A DNA stretch of 18,509 bases from JBQKLI01 sp012798975 (GCF_052116305.1 NZ_JBQKLI010000026.1:1-18509); one strand, 5' to 3'; shown: positions 1 through 8,110, counted from the first letter of the stretch. Program-made: numbers and translations. The notes: generated from the sequence alone by a model not told the origin.

Positions 1-369
1 CGATATCTCACTATCAATAGGCTTTCGCGGCATAAACCGCTCGATCAGGCTGGATGATTGACCACAAAATGATACCCGAGGAATTTACACACTAATATGG
101 ACTTGACTCAAAGCTAACCTTTATTGATTAATGATAGAATTGCAAACTTTAAAAGTTTAAAGATTATGTTTAAGATGAATTAATTCTATTAAAATATAAT
201 AAGTATACTTAAAATAAAAATACATTATTAATTATCATTATTTATAATATCAATTATTTTGTTATGTGTTTTTAAACTTATATTTCTATTATTCTATATT
301 TGATTCTAAAAAATGAAATTCTTTATATAAATATCAATATCGTTACTTACTAAGTTCAATTTAATAACT
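1..369. other. Intergenic region without a recognisable gene
   Basis: No convincing gene is visible. The first 90 bases are about 46% G+C, clearly richer than the very AT-rich stretch that follows (about 100-369). They are open for short distances in two frames, without a ribosome binding site, so they may be the edge of an older insertion or a neighbouring gene, but I do not recognise it. A 10-bp palindrome (AAGTATACTT, 201-210) is the only structured motif seen in the AT-rich part. Confidence 0.5.
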
Positions 370-385
370 TTCCGCTGTTCCCAAG
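370..385 (-). repeat. hsdS TRD-boundary repeat, orphan copy
   Basis: These 16 bases match exactly the start of the first hsdS target-recognition domain at 4628-4643, and 15 of them match the second at 4052-4066. Read on the minus strand the copy encodes WEQRK, the conserved residues that open each TRD. It lies just past the hsdR terminator and is not in any gene, so it looks like a remnant of another hsdS gene or cassette. Confidence 0.7.
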
Positions 386-390
386 CGAAA

Positions 391-426
391 TAAAAAAAGA
401 CCAAGAATCGCAATAATTCTTGGTCT
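391..426 (-). terminator. Rho-independent terminator of the hsd operon
   Basis: A perfect 11-bp stem (398-408 with 416-426, 7-nt loop) is followed on the minus strand by an uninterrupted T tract (398-392). It lies 22 bp past the hsdR stop codon and should end hsdM-hsdS-hsdR transcription. Confidence 0.93.
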
Positions 427-448
427 ACATCCTTCTTTTATATCTATT

Positions 449-3400
449 TTATTTGAATCGTTCGTTAATACCTGCCATCCATTCTTTTACTTCTTTCTTT
501 AATGAAATAATATGGGAAAGACGATTGCTGTTTGATTTATTTTTAGCTTTATCATAGTTTAGACTTTTTACTATTTCATCAAAAAACGGAATCGTCTCAG
601 GTTCAGAGACCGAGTACTCTTCTACTGAATCTTTAACAATCTCAGGTACAACTCCCCAGTTTTCCGAAAAATCTACGATTTCTTTTTCTTTCAATTGCTG
701 CTTCCATAATACATAAGCTTCATCGAAATGAAGAGCACTTGGAATATGTCCTGGAACAAGCTCTTGATCAACAAATTTTTTCAAGAGTAATGATTGTTCA
801 TATTCCCCTCTGTCGCTCAATTCCTGAATTTGCTCGTAAATGATACGAAGGGATTCACTGTCTACACTCTGGGAATCATTTTCTGTATTCACCTTTTCGC
901 CAATTAAACGAATAATGTGACTTGCATCAATAATATCTGTTCCTTGAAGCCCTGTTTCTCCACTAATAGGTTCTATTACAGGTCCTAGAGGAAATCCATC
1001 ATCCATTTTATCCCGTAAATTCTTATAGGCTCCTTCATAATGAAGCCAATTATGCTCATCAATCCCAAAGGCTTCATCGTCCCATTTATATTGATAATAC
1101 TGGGTTACAAAATTCAGCTGCTCGGCTGCATCTCTATAGGATTTAAGAAATAGCCGTTTCTCATCTTCATCCTCCTTAATCTCAATCCATTTAGTCGGAT
1201 CTTCTAACGTCCTTCTCATCTCTCCAACGGCTACCGAAAACTGATCCACTGCAGTAGGATATTTTTCAACAATTGCCTTGCTGCTTTTTCCTCCGCTTCC
1301 GTATAATTTCAAAGCAATATCTACCGTTTTTTTCGTAAGGGCAGGATATTGAAAATTAATGATACTTCCAAACTCTTTATCTTTTCCATAAACCCGATTC
1401 GTACGAGAATAAGCTTGAATGAGACCTTGAAGTTCTAAGGAACGGTCTACATATAGAGTATTTAAAAGCTTAGAATCATATCCCGTTAAAAGCTGGTCTG
1501 CTACAATGACTAAATCGATATTTTTAGGATTTCTTCCACTTCCGCCTCGAGTCGCTCTCTCTACAATATCCTCAAAATACGCACTTTCGCCACGCCTTTT
1601 ATCGCCCATAGCAAATTCGATTCCCGTGAATTTTGAATAATCTGCAAACATTTCTTCTATGACTTGAGGAGGAGTATTTTCAGGATCATTTTCATTTCCA
1701 AAACTAAAAGTCATTGCGACATTTATATGAAAATCTTTCTCTTCCATCTGTTTCTTAAATTCATTATAGTATTCAATAACACGATTTTTGTAAGCAGCTG
1801 TTAAAATTGCATTAAACTTTCTGTTTTGGGATTGAGTATCCCAGTATTTTAAAATTTCATCTACAACTCTTGGAATATGAGTTTCATCATGATATATAAG
1901 GACACCTTTTTCTTTCGCTTTTAACTCTAGTTCTGCATGATCCCAGTTTACAATGATACGCTGGATCTCACGGTCGCTTAACTCTGGTTTTTCTTCTTTT
2001 AACTTTGCAGTTACTTTTTCTTTTAAATCCTCATAACTACGAAATTCTCCTGTATTCATATAGTCTACATGAAAACCAAGTACATTTCCGTCAGAAATCG
2101 CTTCTTCTATTGTATACTGATGAAGCATCGGACCAAATAACTTTTCAGTCGTATCGATCAGCTCGCTTTTACTGTTTATCATGCCGCTGATTTTATTTTC
2201 ATCGAACAAAGGCGTCCCTGTAAACCCATAAAACAAGCCGTTCTTTTTAAAATAGTTCTTTATTCTTCCCATCATCTGTCCCATGGTCGTACGATGAGCT
2301 TCATCTATAATAAAAACTATTTTCTTGTCCGCTATCTTATAGTTTTCAGACTCTTCCAGCTCTTCCACTAAGGAATTAAGCTTAAATGTCGTCGTTACAA
2401 TAATTCCTCTTTTTTCAGCAAACAACTGTCTTTTTAAATTATAAGTATGTTTTGTATTATCTACAGATACTGATTCGTAAGCTGCATAGGCTTTAAAATT
2501 CTCTGTTGTTCTACTATCAAGCTCTCTTCTGTCTACAAGGAATAAAACCTTGTCAAATCCAGCACGTGTCGATAAAAACAAAGCCGTTTTAAAACTGGTT
2601 ATTGTTTTTCCAGAGCCCGTTGTATGCCAAACGAAACCTCCATGAGGAATTTTCTCTTCATTATCCCCGCCAAAGGCAGCCCCTTCAACCGCTTGTAAAG
2701 CGTAGACTTGATAGGGTCTCATAAGCATATGTCTTCTGTCTTCTTCCTCTTTTGCTTCGTCTATTACTAAATAATCCCCTACCATTTGATGAACCATAGG
2801 TATCATTAAAAAATACTTAATAACATCTTTCCAGTGGGTAATCGGCTTATTTGCTTTATCTGACCATCGAAACACAAAACTTAAATTAAAATCGTCGTAA
2901 GATTTTGGTGTTGCGAAATAACGTGTATCTATTTCGGAGACGATCACCATCATCTGAGAAAATGCCATAAAGTTATAGGAAAACTCTCCGTCTCTATAGT
3001 ATCTTTTAAATTGTCCAAAGGCTTCTTCTACCGTTTTATCCGTTCTCTTCTGCTCCACATTAATAAGCGGAAGACCATTTATCAACAAAACAATGTCGAA
3101 ACGGTTATTGTTAGAAGAAACGACTTCTCTTGCTATTTTATAACTGGAATCTCCTCCGCTAATCTCCGCTTTTTTGAAGATCGTTAATGTAATTTGATTT
3201 CTCGTGATATTCTCGTTTTTATCCCGATAGATACCATCGATTTTCCCTTTCGATTCTTCCATCGCCAGTATTTTAGAGGCTTCATAGCTGTTGCTGATTT
3301 GTTTTACTTTTGATAGTACCTGTTGAAATTCATTGTCTGTTAAGGGAACTCCTTCCAGCTGATCCGCATTGATACGGTTTAACTCTCCTCGCCAATGATC

Positions 3401-3529
3401 TATCAAGTCTTTTACTGTAACTTTATGAGTATTTCCATTTAAACTCTCAGGAGCTTCCCATCGATATTTTTGCAATTCTTTTACAAATCTTTCTTGAAAA
3501 GATTTTTCAGAAATCTCTTTCTCTTGCAT
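449..3529 (-). CDS. hsdR: Type I restriction enzyme, HsdR (R) subunit
   Basis: This is the motor and nuclease subunit of a type I restriction-modification complex (R2M2S). It translocates DNA using ATP and cuts far from the recognition site. In its 1026 residues the nuclease site is D145 with E159-x-K161 (PD-ExK type). The SF2 helicase motifs follow: Walker A TTGSGKT (303-309), DEAH (409-412), TGTP (437-440) and a later SRTNR motif VI. The length is normal for the family and no damage is seen. The ATG at 3529 has an AAAGGAG site in the 14-bp gap after hsdS. It is the last gene of the operon and precedes a strong terminator. Without an intact hsdM upstream the complex should not restrict DNA, since R acts only on an M2S core. 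It may now be transcribed only by read-through from the inserted element. Confidence 0.96.
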   Translation of the reverse strand: MQEKEISEKSFQERFVKELQKYRWEAPESLNGNTHKVTVKDLIDHWRGELNRINADQLEGVPLTDNEFQQVLSKVKQISNSYEASKILAMEESKGKIDGIYRDKNENITRNQITLTIFKKAEISGGDSSYKIAREVVSSNNNRFDIVLLINGLPLINVEQKRTDKTVEEAFGQFKRYYRDGEFSYNFMAFSQMMVIVSEIDTRYFATPKSYDDFNLSFVFRWSDKANKPITHWKDVIKYFLMIPMVHQMVGDYLVIDEAKEEEDRRHMLMRPYQVYALQAVEGAAFGGDNEEKIPHGGFVWHTTGSGKTITSFKTALFLSTRAGFDKVLFLVDRRELDSRTTENFKAYAAYESVSVDNTKHTYNLKRQLFAEKRGIIVTTTFKLNSLVEELEESENYKIADKKIVFIIDEAHRTTMGQMMGRIKNYFKKNGLFYGFTGTPLFDENKISGMINSKSELIDTTEKLFGPMLHQYTIEEAISDGNVLGFHVDYMNTGEFRSYEDLKEKVTAKLKEEKPELSDREIQRIIVNWDHAELELKAKEKGVLIYHDETHIPRVVDEILKYWDTQSQNRKFNAILTAAYKNRVIEYYNEFKKQMEEKDFHINVAMTFSFGNENDPENTPPQVIEEMFADYSKFTGIEFAMGDKRRGESAYFEDIVERATRGGSGRNPKNIDLVIVADQLLTGYDSKLLNTLYVDRSLELQGLIQAYSRTNRVYGKDKEFGSIINFQYPALTKKTVDIALKLYGSGGKSSKAIVEKYPTAVDQFSVAVGEMRRTLEDPTKWIEIKEDEDEKRLFLKSYRDAAEQLNFVTQYYQYKWDDEAFGIDEHNWLHYEGAYKNLRDKMDDGFPLGPVIEPISGETGLQGTDIIDASHIIRLIGEKVNTENDSQSVDSESLRIIYEQIQELSDRGEYEQSLLLKKFVDQELVPGHIPSALHFDEAYVLWKQQLKEKEIVDFSENWGVVPEIVKDSVEEYSVSEPETIPFFDEIVKSLNYDKAKNKSNSNRLSHIISLKKEVKEWMAGINERFK

Positions 3530-3543
3530 ACTTACGCTCCTTT

Positions 3544-4704
3544 CTAGATAAACATCTCATTGAGATATGCTTTCTTAATATTTTGAAGTTTTTCGAGCTT
3601 ACGTTGATGAAGGGTGATTTGATTATCAATGTAAGCAAAAAACTTAGATATTCTATCTAATTCTTCTAAATCAATTGGAACCATTAAATTTATATTACTC
3701 ATTGTATTATTCATGAGTTTTGGATTTCCTACTTTTGTCACATATTTCCAAGCAACTAGATTAAGACTTTCCGCAACAGCTTTACACGAATATCCAACTT
3801 TCGATATTAATACACCATTCACGTTTGTACTGTAAAACTTCTCATTTCTATAACATACTGTTCCTGCATTTGCACCATCTGTAGTCCATGTAATTGCCTT
3901 CTCAAACAAGAATTCATTATAGTATCCTAGCAATCCATTATTTAATGTTTGTGAACTATATACCGGATATTTCATGGTTTTTGTTTTTCTTAATGACGTT
4001 TTATCTGCTGCAAGTACATATCCTCTAGTTATTTTAAATAAACTTTCAACCTTCCGCTGTTCCCAATCGTCCGTAAATCCAGCAAATCTTCGTTTTGGCT
4101 TACGCTCACCTTCAGCGGGAAACATTTCTGATAAATATGCGGATTTAAGATTTTTCAGTTTATCTAACTTACGCTGATGAAGGGTGATTTGAGTATCCAG
4201 CTTATAAAAAAGCTCGCCAATTATAGACTGTTCTTCAATTTTAGGAATTTTAATTAATGCATTTATAATATCTCCAGAACTTAATGACTCAAAAGTTGAT
4301 CCAGTTGAAATAGTTTTCCAATATCCATTACTATCTAGATTTACTAACAATTGATATAGGAATTCATTTCCTTTAATAGCTGCCACACCACGTCCGATAA
4401 CTACATTAAATGCTGTTTTTCCCATAGATCCGGCAGGTGCTCTCACGCTCATAATTAGATCACCAGCAGCCGCTTTTTTTGTTACTTGACTTGTCCACAC
4501 TCTCGGTATTACCCAACCATTTTGCATGTCAGCATTTCCTTGAACAAGAATGAAATCACTTGCCGTTTCGGAATATGTGTTTCCTTCAGGAGATTGTCCC
4601 ATTATAATTCTAGCAACTTCTCCCAACTTCCGCTGTTCCCAAGGGTCAGCATTTTCGAACTCTTTAAAACGTCTTTTAGGTACTAATTTTTTCTTTTCGC
4701 TCAT
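3544..4704 (-). CDS. hsdS: Type I restriction-modification specificity subunit HsdS
   Basis: This 386-residue subunit recognises the bipartite DNA target for both methylation and cleavage. It has two target-recognition domains in tandem, each opened by WEQRK (22-26 and 214-218) and closed by a conserved helix beginning QITLHQRKL (172-180 and 362-370), so the protein is a repeat of about 190 residues. The start at 4704 is chosen because its ATG overlaps the hsdM stop as ATGA, the usual coupled arrangement; a longer open frame to 4884 only shadows hsdM. The gene ends 14 bp before hsdR. The repeats are conserved at DNA level, which allows recombination that exchanges TRDs. The protein looks intact, but its methylase partner is broken at its 5' end. 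Confidence 0.95.
   Translation of the reverse strand: MSEKKKLVPKRRFKEFENADPWEQRKLGEVARIIMGQSPEGNTYSETASDFILVQGNADMQNGWVIPRVWTSQVTKKAAAGDLIMSVRAPAGSMGKTAFNVVIGRGVAAIKGNEFLYQLLVNLDSNGYWKTISTGSTFESLSSGDIINALIKIPKIEEQSIIGELFYKLDTQITLHQRKLDKLKNLKSAYLSEMFPAEGERKPKRRFAGFTDDWEQRKVESLFKITRGYVLAADKTSLRKTKTMKYPVYSSQTLNNGLLGYYNEFLFEKAITWTTDGANAGTVCYRNEKFYSTNVNGVLISKVGYSCKAVAESLNLVAWKYVTKVGNPKLMNNTMSNINLMVPIDLEELDRISKFFAYIDNQITLHQRKLEKLQNIKKAYLNEMFI
3598..3622 (-). repeat. hsdS internal direct repeat, C-terminal copy
   Basis: This segment encodes part of the QITLHQRKL helix and matches 4168-4192 at 24 of 25 positions, in the same orientation. It is the distal copy of the conserved spacer repeat in hsdS and a possible site for homologous TRD exchange. 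Confidence 0.8.
4052..4066 (-). repeat. hsdS TRD2-boundary repeat
   Basis: This segment encodes WEQRK at the start of the second target-recognition domain. It shares 15 bases with 4628-4643 (TRD1) and with the orphan copy at 370-385. Confidence 0.8.
4168..4192 (-). repeat. hsdS internal direct repeat, central copy
   Basis: This partner of 3598-3622 encodes the central conserved helix between the two TRDs. The single mismatch is a T/C difference. Confidence 0.8.
4628..4643 (-). repeat. hsdS TRD1-boundary repeat
   Basis: This segment encodes the WEQRK at residues 22-26 and is identical over 16 bases to the orphan copy beyond hsdR at 370-385. Confidence 0.8.
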
Positions 4705-6602
4705 TCTGTCACCACCAGCTGGCTTGCTAATGCTTCGAATTCTTTTTCTAAAGCTAATGTTTCTGCATCTAAATCCGCTAAAGTATCTTTGTAACGATCC
4801 TGCAGTTCTTTTAAAATAGCCAATTCTTTCTTCAAGGGTTCTTGAGCTAAAAGAATCATAGAATTTATAGCCTCTCCAAACCATTTTTCGAAAACTAATT
4901 CATCGATCTCTTCATCAGTTAACTGTGCAATTCGCTCATGAACAGAATCTGTAAGCTCTTTATCCTTTGCTTTTAGTTCTTTGTTGTTTTTGGATTTATC
5001 TGCTATTAATTTCTCAACTTTTTTTAATAATTTATATTTTTCACTAGTTTTATCTGCATTCTTAATTTCTTCTTTTAAAGCTTTGTTGTCGAAGGTATCT
5101 CCCGGCTCATCTTCAGAATCTTTTTTTAATGCGTCATATAGTGCGGCGTTTTCGTCTGTTTCTTCCTCTTTCGCAGCTTCTACTAACTCAGATAATTCTG
5201 TATCCAGCTCTTGTATAGAAATTTTTATCTTTTCAATCTCGTCTAAGGACGATGCAAATAATTTCTTTTCAATAAGTTCGTTTGGAATAATAGATCCATC
5301 CCATCCTTCTTGCTCCAGACGCTTGTTTTTACCGCTTCCTTTTGTTACCATATGAGGCACTCGAGATCTTCCTATCGAATAAAAATCAGCTGCCGCAATA
5401 AGTTCTGTATCATGATATAAGGAGTTTTTCCATATTTCCGCTACAACCTGATATCCATCGTAAGTATCTAGATACTTAAACTGGGATAAGAGAACTTTTA
5501 TTTCTTCCAGCATTTCTTCTCTTAACTTAGTTAGATCTGTTTCCTTATTTACTTCACGTAAAACTCCCCAGTATTTCTGAGTATACTCTTTAGTCATTCG
5601 CTCTATTTCGCAAATATGTTTTTTTACAGATTCTGATTCAAGGACTTCTTCTGTCAATGTGTCGATATCTTTTTTAAGATCCACATAACCTTCTCTTATA
5701 GGTTCTATCGCATGATTTAGTATATCCGGAACCACTGCTTGGAGAATCTTTAAATCCTCTATGTTTTTTAAAGGAATCCCCCCTAGTAAATGCGCATCTA
5801 CATCATGAGGAATTTCATTGTCTATCGAGGAAACGTATCTTGGAATATTCATATTATATTCATTTTCAATGATTTCTTTACGGCTCGCTAAATGACTGTA
5901 ACCTTCCTCTTCCAGTCTATTGACATACGTATCAACGATCTTTGCAATATCCTTTTCCTGAAGCACATTTTGTTTTCCGATTTTAACAAAATTATGAGAT
6001 GCATCGATTACAAGTACAGGATCTTCTAATCTTCGGTTTTTCTTCAAAATAATAACTACCACTGGAATTCCAGTATTTGTAAACAGATTACTCGGCATTC
6101 CTATTATCGTATCGATATAATTTTTTTCTAATAATCTTTTTCGAATTCCCCCCTCTGAAGCACCACGGAATAAGACTCCATGAGGAAGAACAATCGCCAT
6201 CGTTCCGCTAGTTCCTAAGTGAAATAGTCCATGAAGTAAAAACGCAAAGTCTCCTTTGGATTCAGGAGGGAGTACTCCTGCTATTTGAAATCTTGGGTCG
6301 CTAACTTTTAACCCTGCTCTATTCCAGTTCTTCGCAGAATAAGGAGGGTTCATCACTACTGCATCGAAAAGAATTCCCTCATCTGGACGTTCTGGATCTT
6401 CCGGCCAGTCTTCTGCTAAAGTATCTCCATTTTTAATCGTCATATTCTCCGACTTCACTCCATGAAGAAGCAGATTCATTCGAGTTAAGTTATAGGTTGC
6501 CGTATTCTTTTCTTGACCATAATATTTTAGTTTCTTTTGTTCGTCTAAGGGTAAATGTTTCTTTACCGTTAAAAGCAGCGAGCCCGAACCCTCTCGTGTC
6601 AA
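4701..6602 (-). pseudogene. hsdM: Type I methyltransferase HsdM, 5' truncated by element insertion
   Basis: HsdM transfers methyl groups from S-adenosylmethionine to adenine and forms the M2S core of the complex. The frame keeps motif IV NPPY (about residues 85-88), the rest of the N6-adenine methylase domain and a long charged, coiled-coil-like C-terminus. It begins abruptly at GSGSLLL, the second half of motif I, which in this family reads DPxCGSG. The N-terminal helical domain and the first half of motif I are missing, and the preceding codons (T-R-E) are foreign. The only available start is a TTG at 6602 with no ribosome binding site, so this is a remnant and not a short gene. The stop overlaps the hsdS start by 4 bp. 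The missing 5' part is expected at the other end of the inserted element. The protein should be inactive unless the element excises. Confidence 0.9.
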
Positions 6603-6612
6603 GCTAATGACA
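6580..6612. other. Probable attachment-site junction (element/hsdM)
   Basis: Homology to HsdM stops here, inside the codons for motif I. On the minus strand the sequence changes from AT-rich DNA (TCATTAGCTTGACACGA) to the hsdM-like GGTTCGGGCTCGCTG. The crossover is therefore within a few bases of 6594-6600. Large serine recombinases use a 2-3 bp core and leave little or no visible duplication, so the exact point cannot be fixed from one junction. The erm(TR) elements ICE10750-RD.2 and Tn1806 are, from memory, also integrated in hsdM, which supports this reading. Confidence 0.72.
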
Positions 6613-6645
6613 ATAATTATATTAATGGATAATAAAATTAAAAGC

Positions 6646-6667
6646 AGTCAACTTTATTAAGTCAACT
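6646..6667. repeat. Short direct repeat AGTCAACT x2 near the element end
   Basis: AGTCAACT occurs at 6646-6653 and again at 6660-6667 in the same orientation, 14 bp apart, in the 85-bp gap between erm and the hsdM junction. It is not an inverted repeat, so it is not a terminator. It could be part of a recombinase or accessory-protein binding site, or chance in AT-rich DNA. No clear terminator for erm is present in this gap. Confidence 0.45.
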
Positions 6668-6687
6668 ACTTTTTTTAAAATATTATA

Positions 6688-7428
6688 TTACTTTAACCCA
6701 TTAAATAATTTGTAACTTTCAAATATGGATAGAATTTGATCAACTTTTAGGATTCTTAAATTATCAATATTTCCATATCTGATTGCTTGTTTTAGCTGAT
6801 TTTTTGTAAATAAAACATTATAATCCTTTTTTACCCATTTTTCTATAAAGTCTTCATACTTTATATATTCTTTCATGGACATATTATAGGAAGTTCTTTT
6901 TAGTTTTATCAGCACTACCTCAACACTGGGTATGGGATGAAAATATCTTTTTGGAATATTGTATAAAATTGAAATTTCATAAAATGGAGCTAACATTAGG
7001 CCCATTTTACGGTTTAAGTCTTCTAATCTTTTTGCAAACCCTAATTCCACTATTAAGTAAATCTCATCTGCATATTTTTCTAAACTAAGTTTACGAATAA
7101 TAGAAGTACTCAAATTAAATGGAATATTTCCAAAAACTTTATACTTAAATGTAGATGGTAATTCATAAGACATAAAGTCATGATTAACAATTTTTATATT
7201 ATCTAGATCTGAAAATTTGTTGTTTAATATAGGAATTAATTCACTGTCTATTTCAATAGCAATTACCTCTTTAGCCCTTTCCACAAAGTATTGAGTAAAA
7301 TGGCCTTTACCTGGACCAATTTCAAAATAAACATCATTAGAATTCACGTCTATCTTCTTACATATTTTGTTTATATCATTAATAGAAGTTACAAAATTTT
7401 GTCCAAATCTAACAGTTTTTCTGTTCAT
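6688..7428 (-). CDS. erm: Erm-family 23S rRNA (adenine-N6) methyltransferase
   Basis: Erm enzymes methylate A2058 of 23S rRNA and block macrolide, lincosamide and streptogramin B binding. The 246 residues match the usual Erm length. Motif X QNFVTS (10-15), motif I EIGPGKG (36-42), acidic E59 and D61, D84, and motif IV NIPF (101-104) are in order. The C-terminal region keeps FHPIPSV, LFTKNQ and a SIFxSYKLFNG ending typical of Erm. Motif IV has phenylalanine where Erm proteins usually have tyrosine. The sequence is clearly not Erm(A)/(TR), (B), (C), (G) or (T) as I remember them; it may be a rarer class such as Erm(47) or a new one. The ATG at 7428 lies inside an attenuator hairpin, behind a leader peptide, so expression is probably macrolide-inducible. 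KsgA is excluded by the Erm-type C-terminus and leader. Confidence 0.92.
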   Translation of the reverse strand: MNRKTVRFGQNFVTSINDINKICKKIDVNSNDVYFEIGPGKGHFTQYFVERAKEVIAIEIDSELIPILNNKFSDLDNIKIVNHDFMSYELPSTFKYKVFGNIPFNLSTSIIRKLSLEKYADEIYLIVELGFAKRLEDLNRKMGLMLAPFYEISILYNIPKRYFHPIPSVEVVLIKLKRTSYNMSMKEYIKYEDFIEKWVKKDYNVLFTKNQLKQAIRYGNIDNLRILKVDQILSIFESYKLFNGLK

Positions 7429-7508
7429 TATAACCTTTACCTTTCTGGTTATAATGTACCTTTTTTAGTTCATTATAACCGGTTAATTAATCGTTTGGTT
7501 TAATGAAC
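7426..7508 (-). promoter_or_regulatory. Translational attenuator of erm (alternative hairpins)
   Basis: Four complementary segments lie in order on the transcript. Segment 0 is GTTCATTAAACC (7508-7497) in the leader's last codons. Segment 1 is GGTTATAATGAAC (7480-7468). Segment 2 is CATTATAACC (7456-7447). Segment 3 is GGTTATAATG (7435-7426), which contains the erm start codon. Segments 0:1 and 2:3 can pair together and hide the start. If a ribosome stalls in the leader and covers segment 0, 1:2 can form and free segment 3. Segments 1 and 3 are identical over 13 bases. This is the classical logic of inducible erm genes. Confidence 0.9.
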
Positions 7509-7551
7509 TGTTTCTTAATCTGATATGATAAATGCCACCATATATTTGCAT
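7483..7551 (-). CDS. ermL: erm leader peptide with IRLR motif (22 aa)
   Basis: This short open frame starts at an ATG with a strong AAGGAGG site 7 bases upstream and ends 54 bp before erm. Residues 10-13 are IRLR, the kind of Arg-x-Arg motif at which macrolide-bound ribosomes arrest in one known class of erm leaders (ErmD-type). Its last six codons overlap attenuator segment 0. The sequence shows no IFVI-type motif of the ErmC leader class. The peptide itself needs no cellular function; its translation is the sensor. Residues 1-9 (MQIYGGIYH) are not known to me from other leaders. Confidence 0.88.
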   Translation of the reverse strand: MQIYGGIYHIRLRNSSLNQTIN

Positions 7552-7560
7552 ATTATGTCC

Positions 7561-7620
7561 TCCTTAAATTATTAATGCATCTTTAATACATTAATTTTTA
7601 GAGAAACTATTTTTCTCTTT
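7561..7620 (-). promoter_or_regulatory. Structured 5' untranslated region upstream of the erm leader
   Basis: Two further hairpins can form between the promoter and the leader: AGAGAAA/TTTCTCT (7-bp stem) and ATTAATGTAT/ATGCATTAAT (10 bp with one G-U pair). They precede the leader's ribosome binding site and may stabilise the transcript. Their role is inferred. Confidence 0.5.
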
Positions 7621-7623
7621 TTC

Positions 7624-7652
7624 ATTATATCACTTCTAAGTATCCACTTCAA
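7624..7652 (-). promoter_or_regulatory. erm promoter
   Basis: On the minus strand a TTGAAG -35 box (7652-7647) is followed after 17 bp by a perfect TATAAT -10 box (7629-7624). It would transcribe the leader and erm, and possibly the truncated hsdM operon beyond, because no terminator is evident after erm. Confidence 0.88.
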
Positions 7653-7708
7653 CAACAGCTTTTTGATAGTTTATTGAATTTGGATACTAGCTATTATCTA
7701 CAATTTAC

Positions 7709-8110
7709 TTATAATATTTCATTTCCTCTAACTACAATCGACACAATATATTTTTCGATTAAATCTTTAGTTAGTTTTTCTTCTTGGATATTCTCTTGAT
7801 GAATAACGATTTTTATTTTCTCATTCTTTAAAAAACCTATTTCAAAATCATCGATGATTTTCAGAAGACTTTCATCGGCTTTCTTGAGTTTACTTTTTAT
7901 CGTTTTTTCATCGTCCATTTCATGAAAAATAATATAATTTGTTTTTATTGGTAGTTCGTATACTTTTGATCGTGCTGGATTTATCAACTTCTCAATGGCT
8001 AAATCTCCTGTTCCTAAAGATCCTCCACAAGTTAGAATAAAAATTAATTCATCTTCTTTTTCCAAGTAATCATTGATAAATATTCTTTGACAATTTGTGG
8101 CATAGACCAA
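7709..8110 (-). pseudogene. Flavodoxin C-part fused to a serine recombinase tail (chimeric remnant)
   Basis: The first part of this frame continues a flavodoxin-like domain (LTCGGSLGTGDLAIEKL, a flavin-binding-type loop) whose N-terminal half is in another frame at 8044-8256. The last 47 codons (about 7709-7852) instead align with the C-terminal tail of the large serine recombinase at 8490-9896. By eye 26 of 40 residues are identical, with EEKLT and VRGN shared, and the DNA is identical at GTTAGAGGAAAT. The flavodoxin has therefore been cut and joined in frame to a recombinase 3' end. I see no good ribosome binding site at the nominal start. It is most likely a recombination scar and not a working protein. 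Confidence 0.8.

Noticed and set aside
4705..4884. Upstream in-frame extension of hsdS
   Set aside because: It is antisense-free but lies wholly in the hsdM 3' end in another frame. The ATGA overlap at 4704 is the natural start.
4981..5355. Plus-strand 124-codon open frame, serine/phenylalanine rich
   Set aside because: It is a shadow opposite the charged coiled-coil part of hsdM; composition reflects the reverse complement of Lys/Glu codons.
6640..6675. Terminator after erm
   Set aside because: The apparent symmetry is a direct repeat of AGTCAACT, not an inverted repeat, so no stem can form.
6688..7428. Housekeeping KsgA dimethyltransferase
   Set aside because: The length, the C-terminal LFTKNQ and SYKLFNG motifs, and the leader-attenuator all fit Erm and not KsgA.
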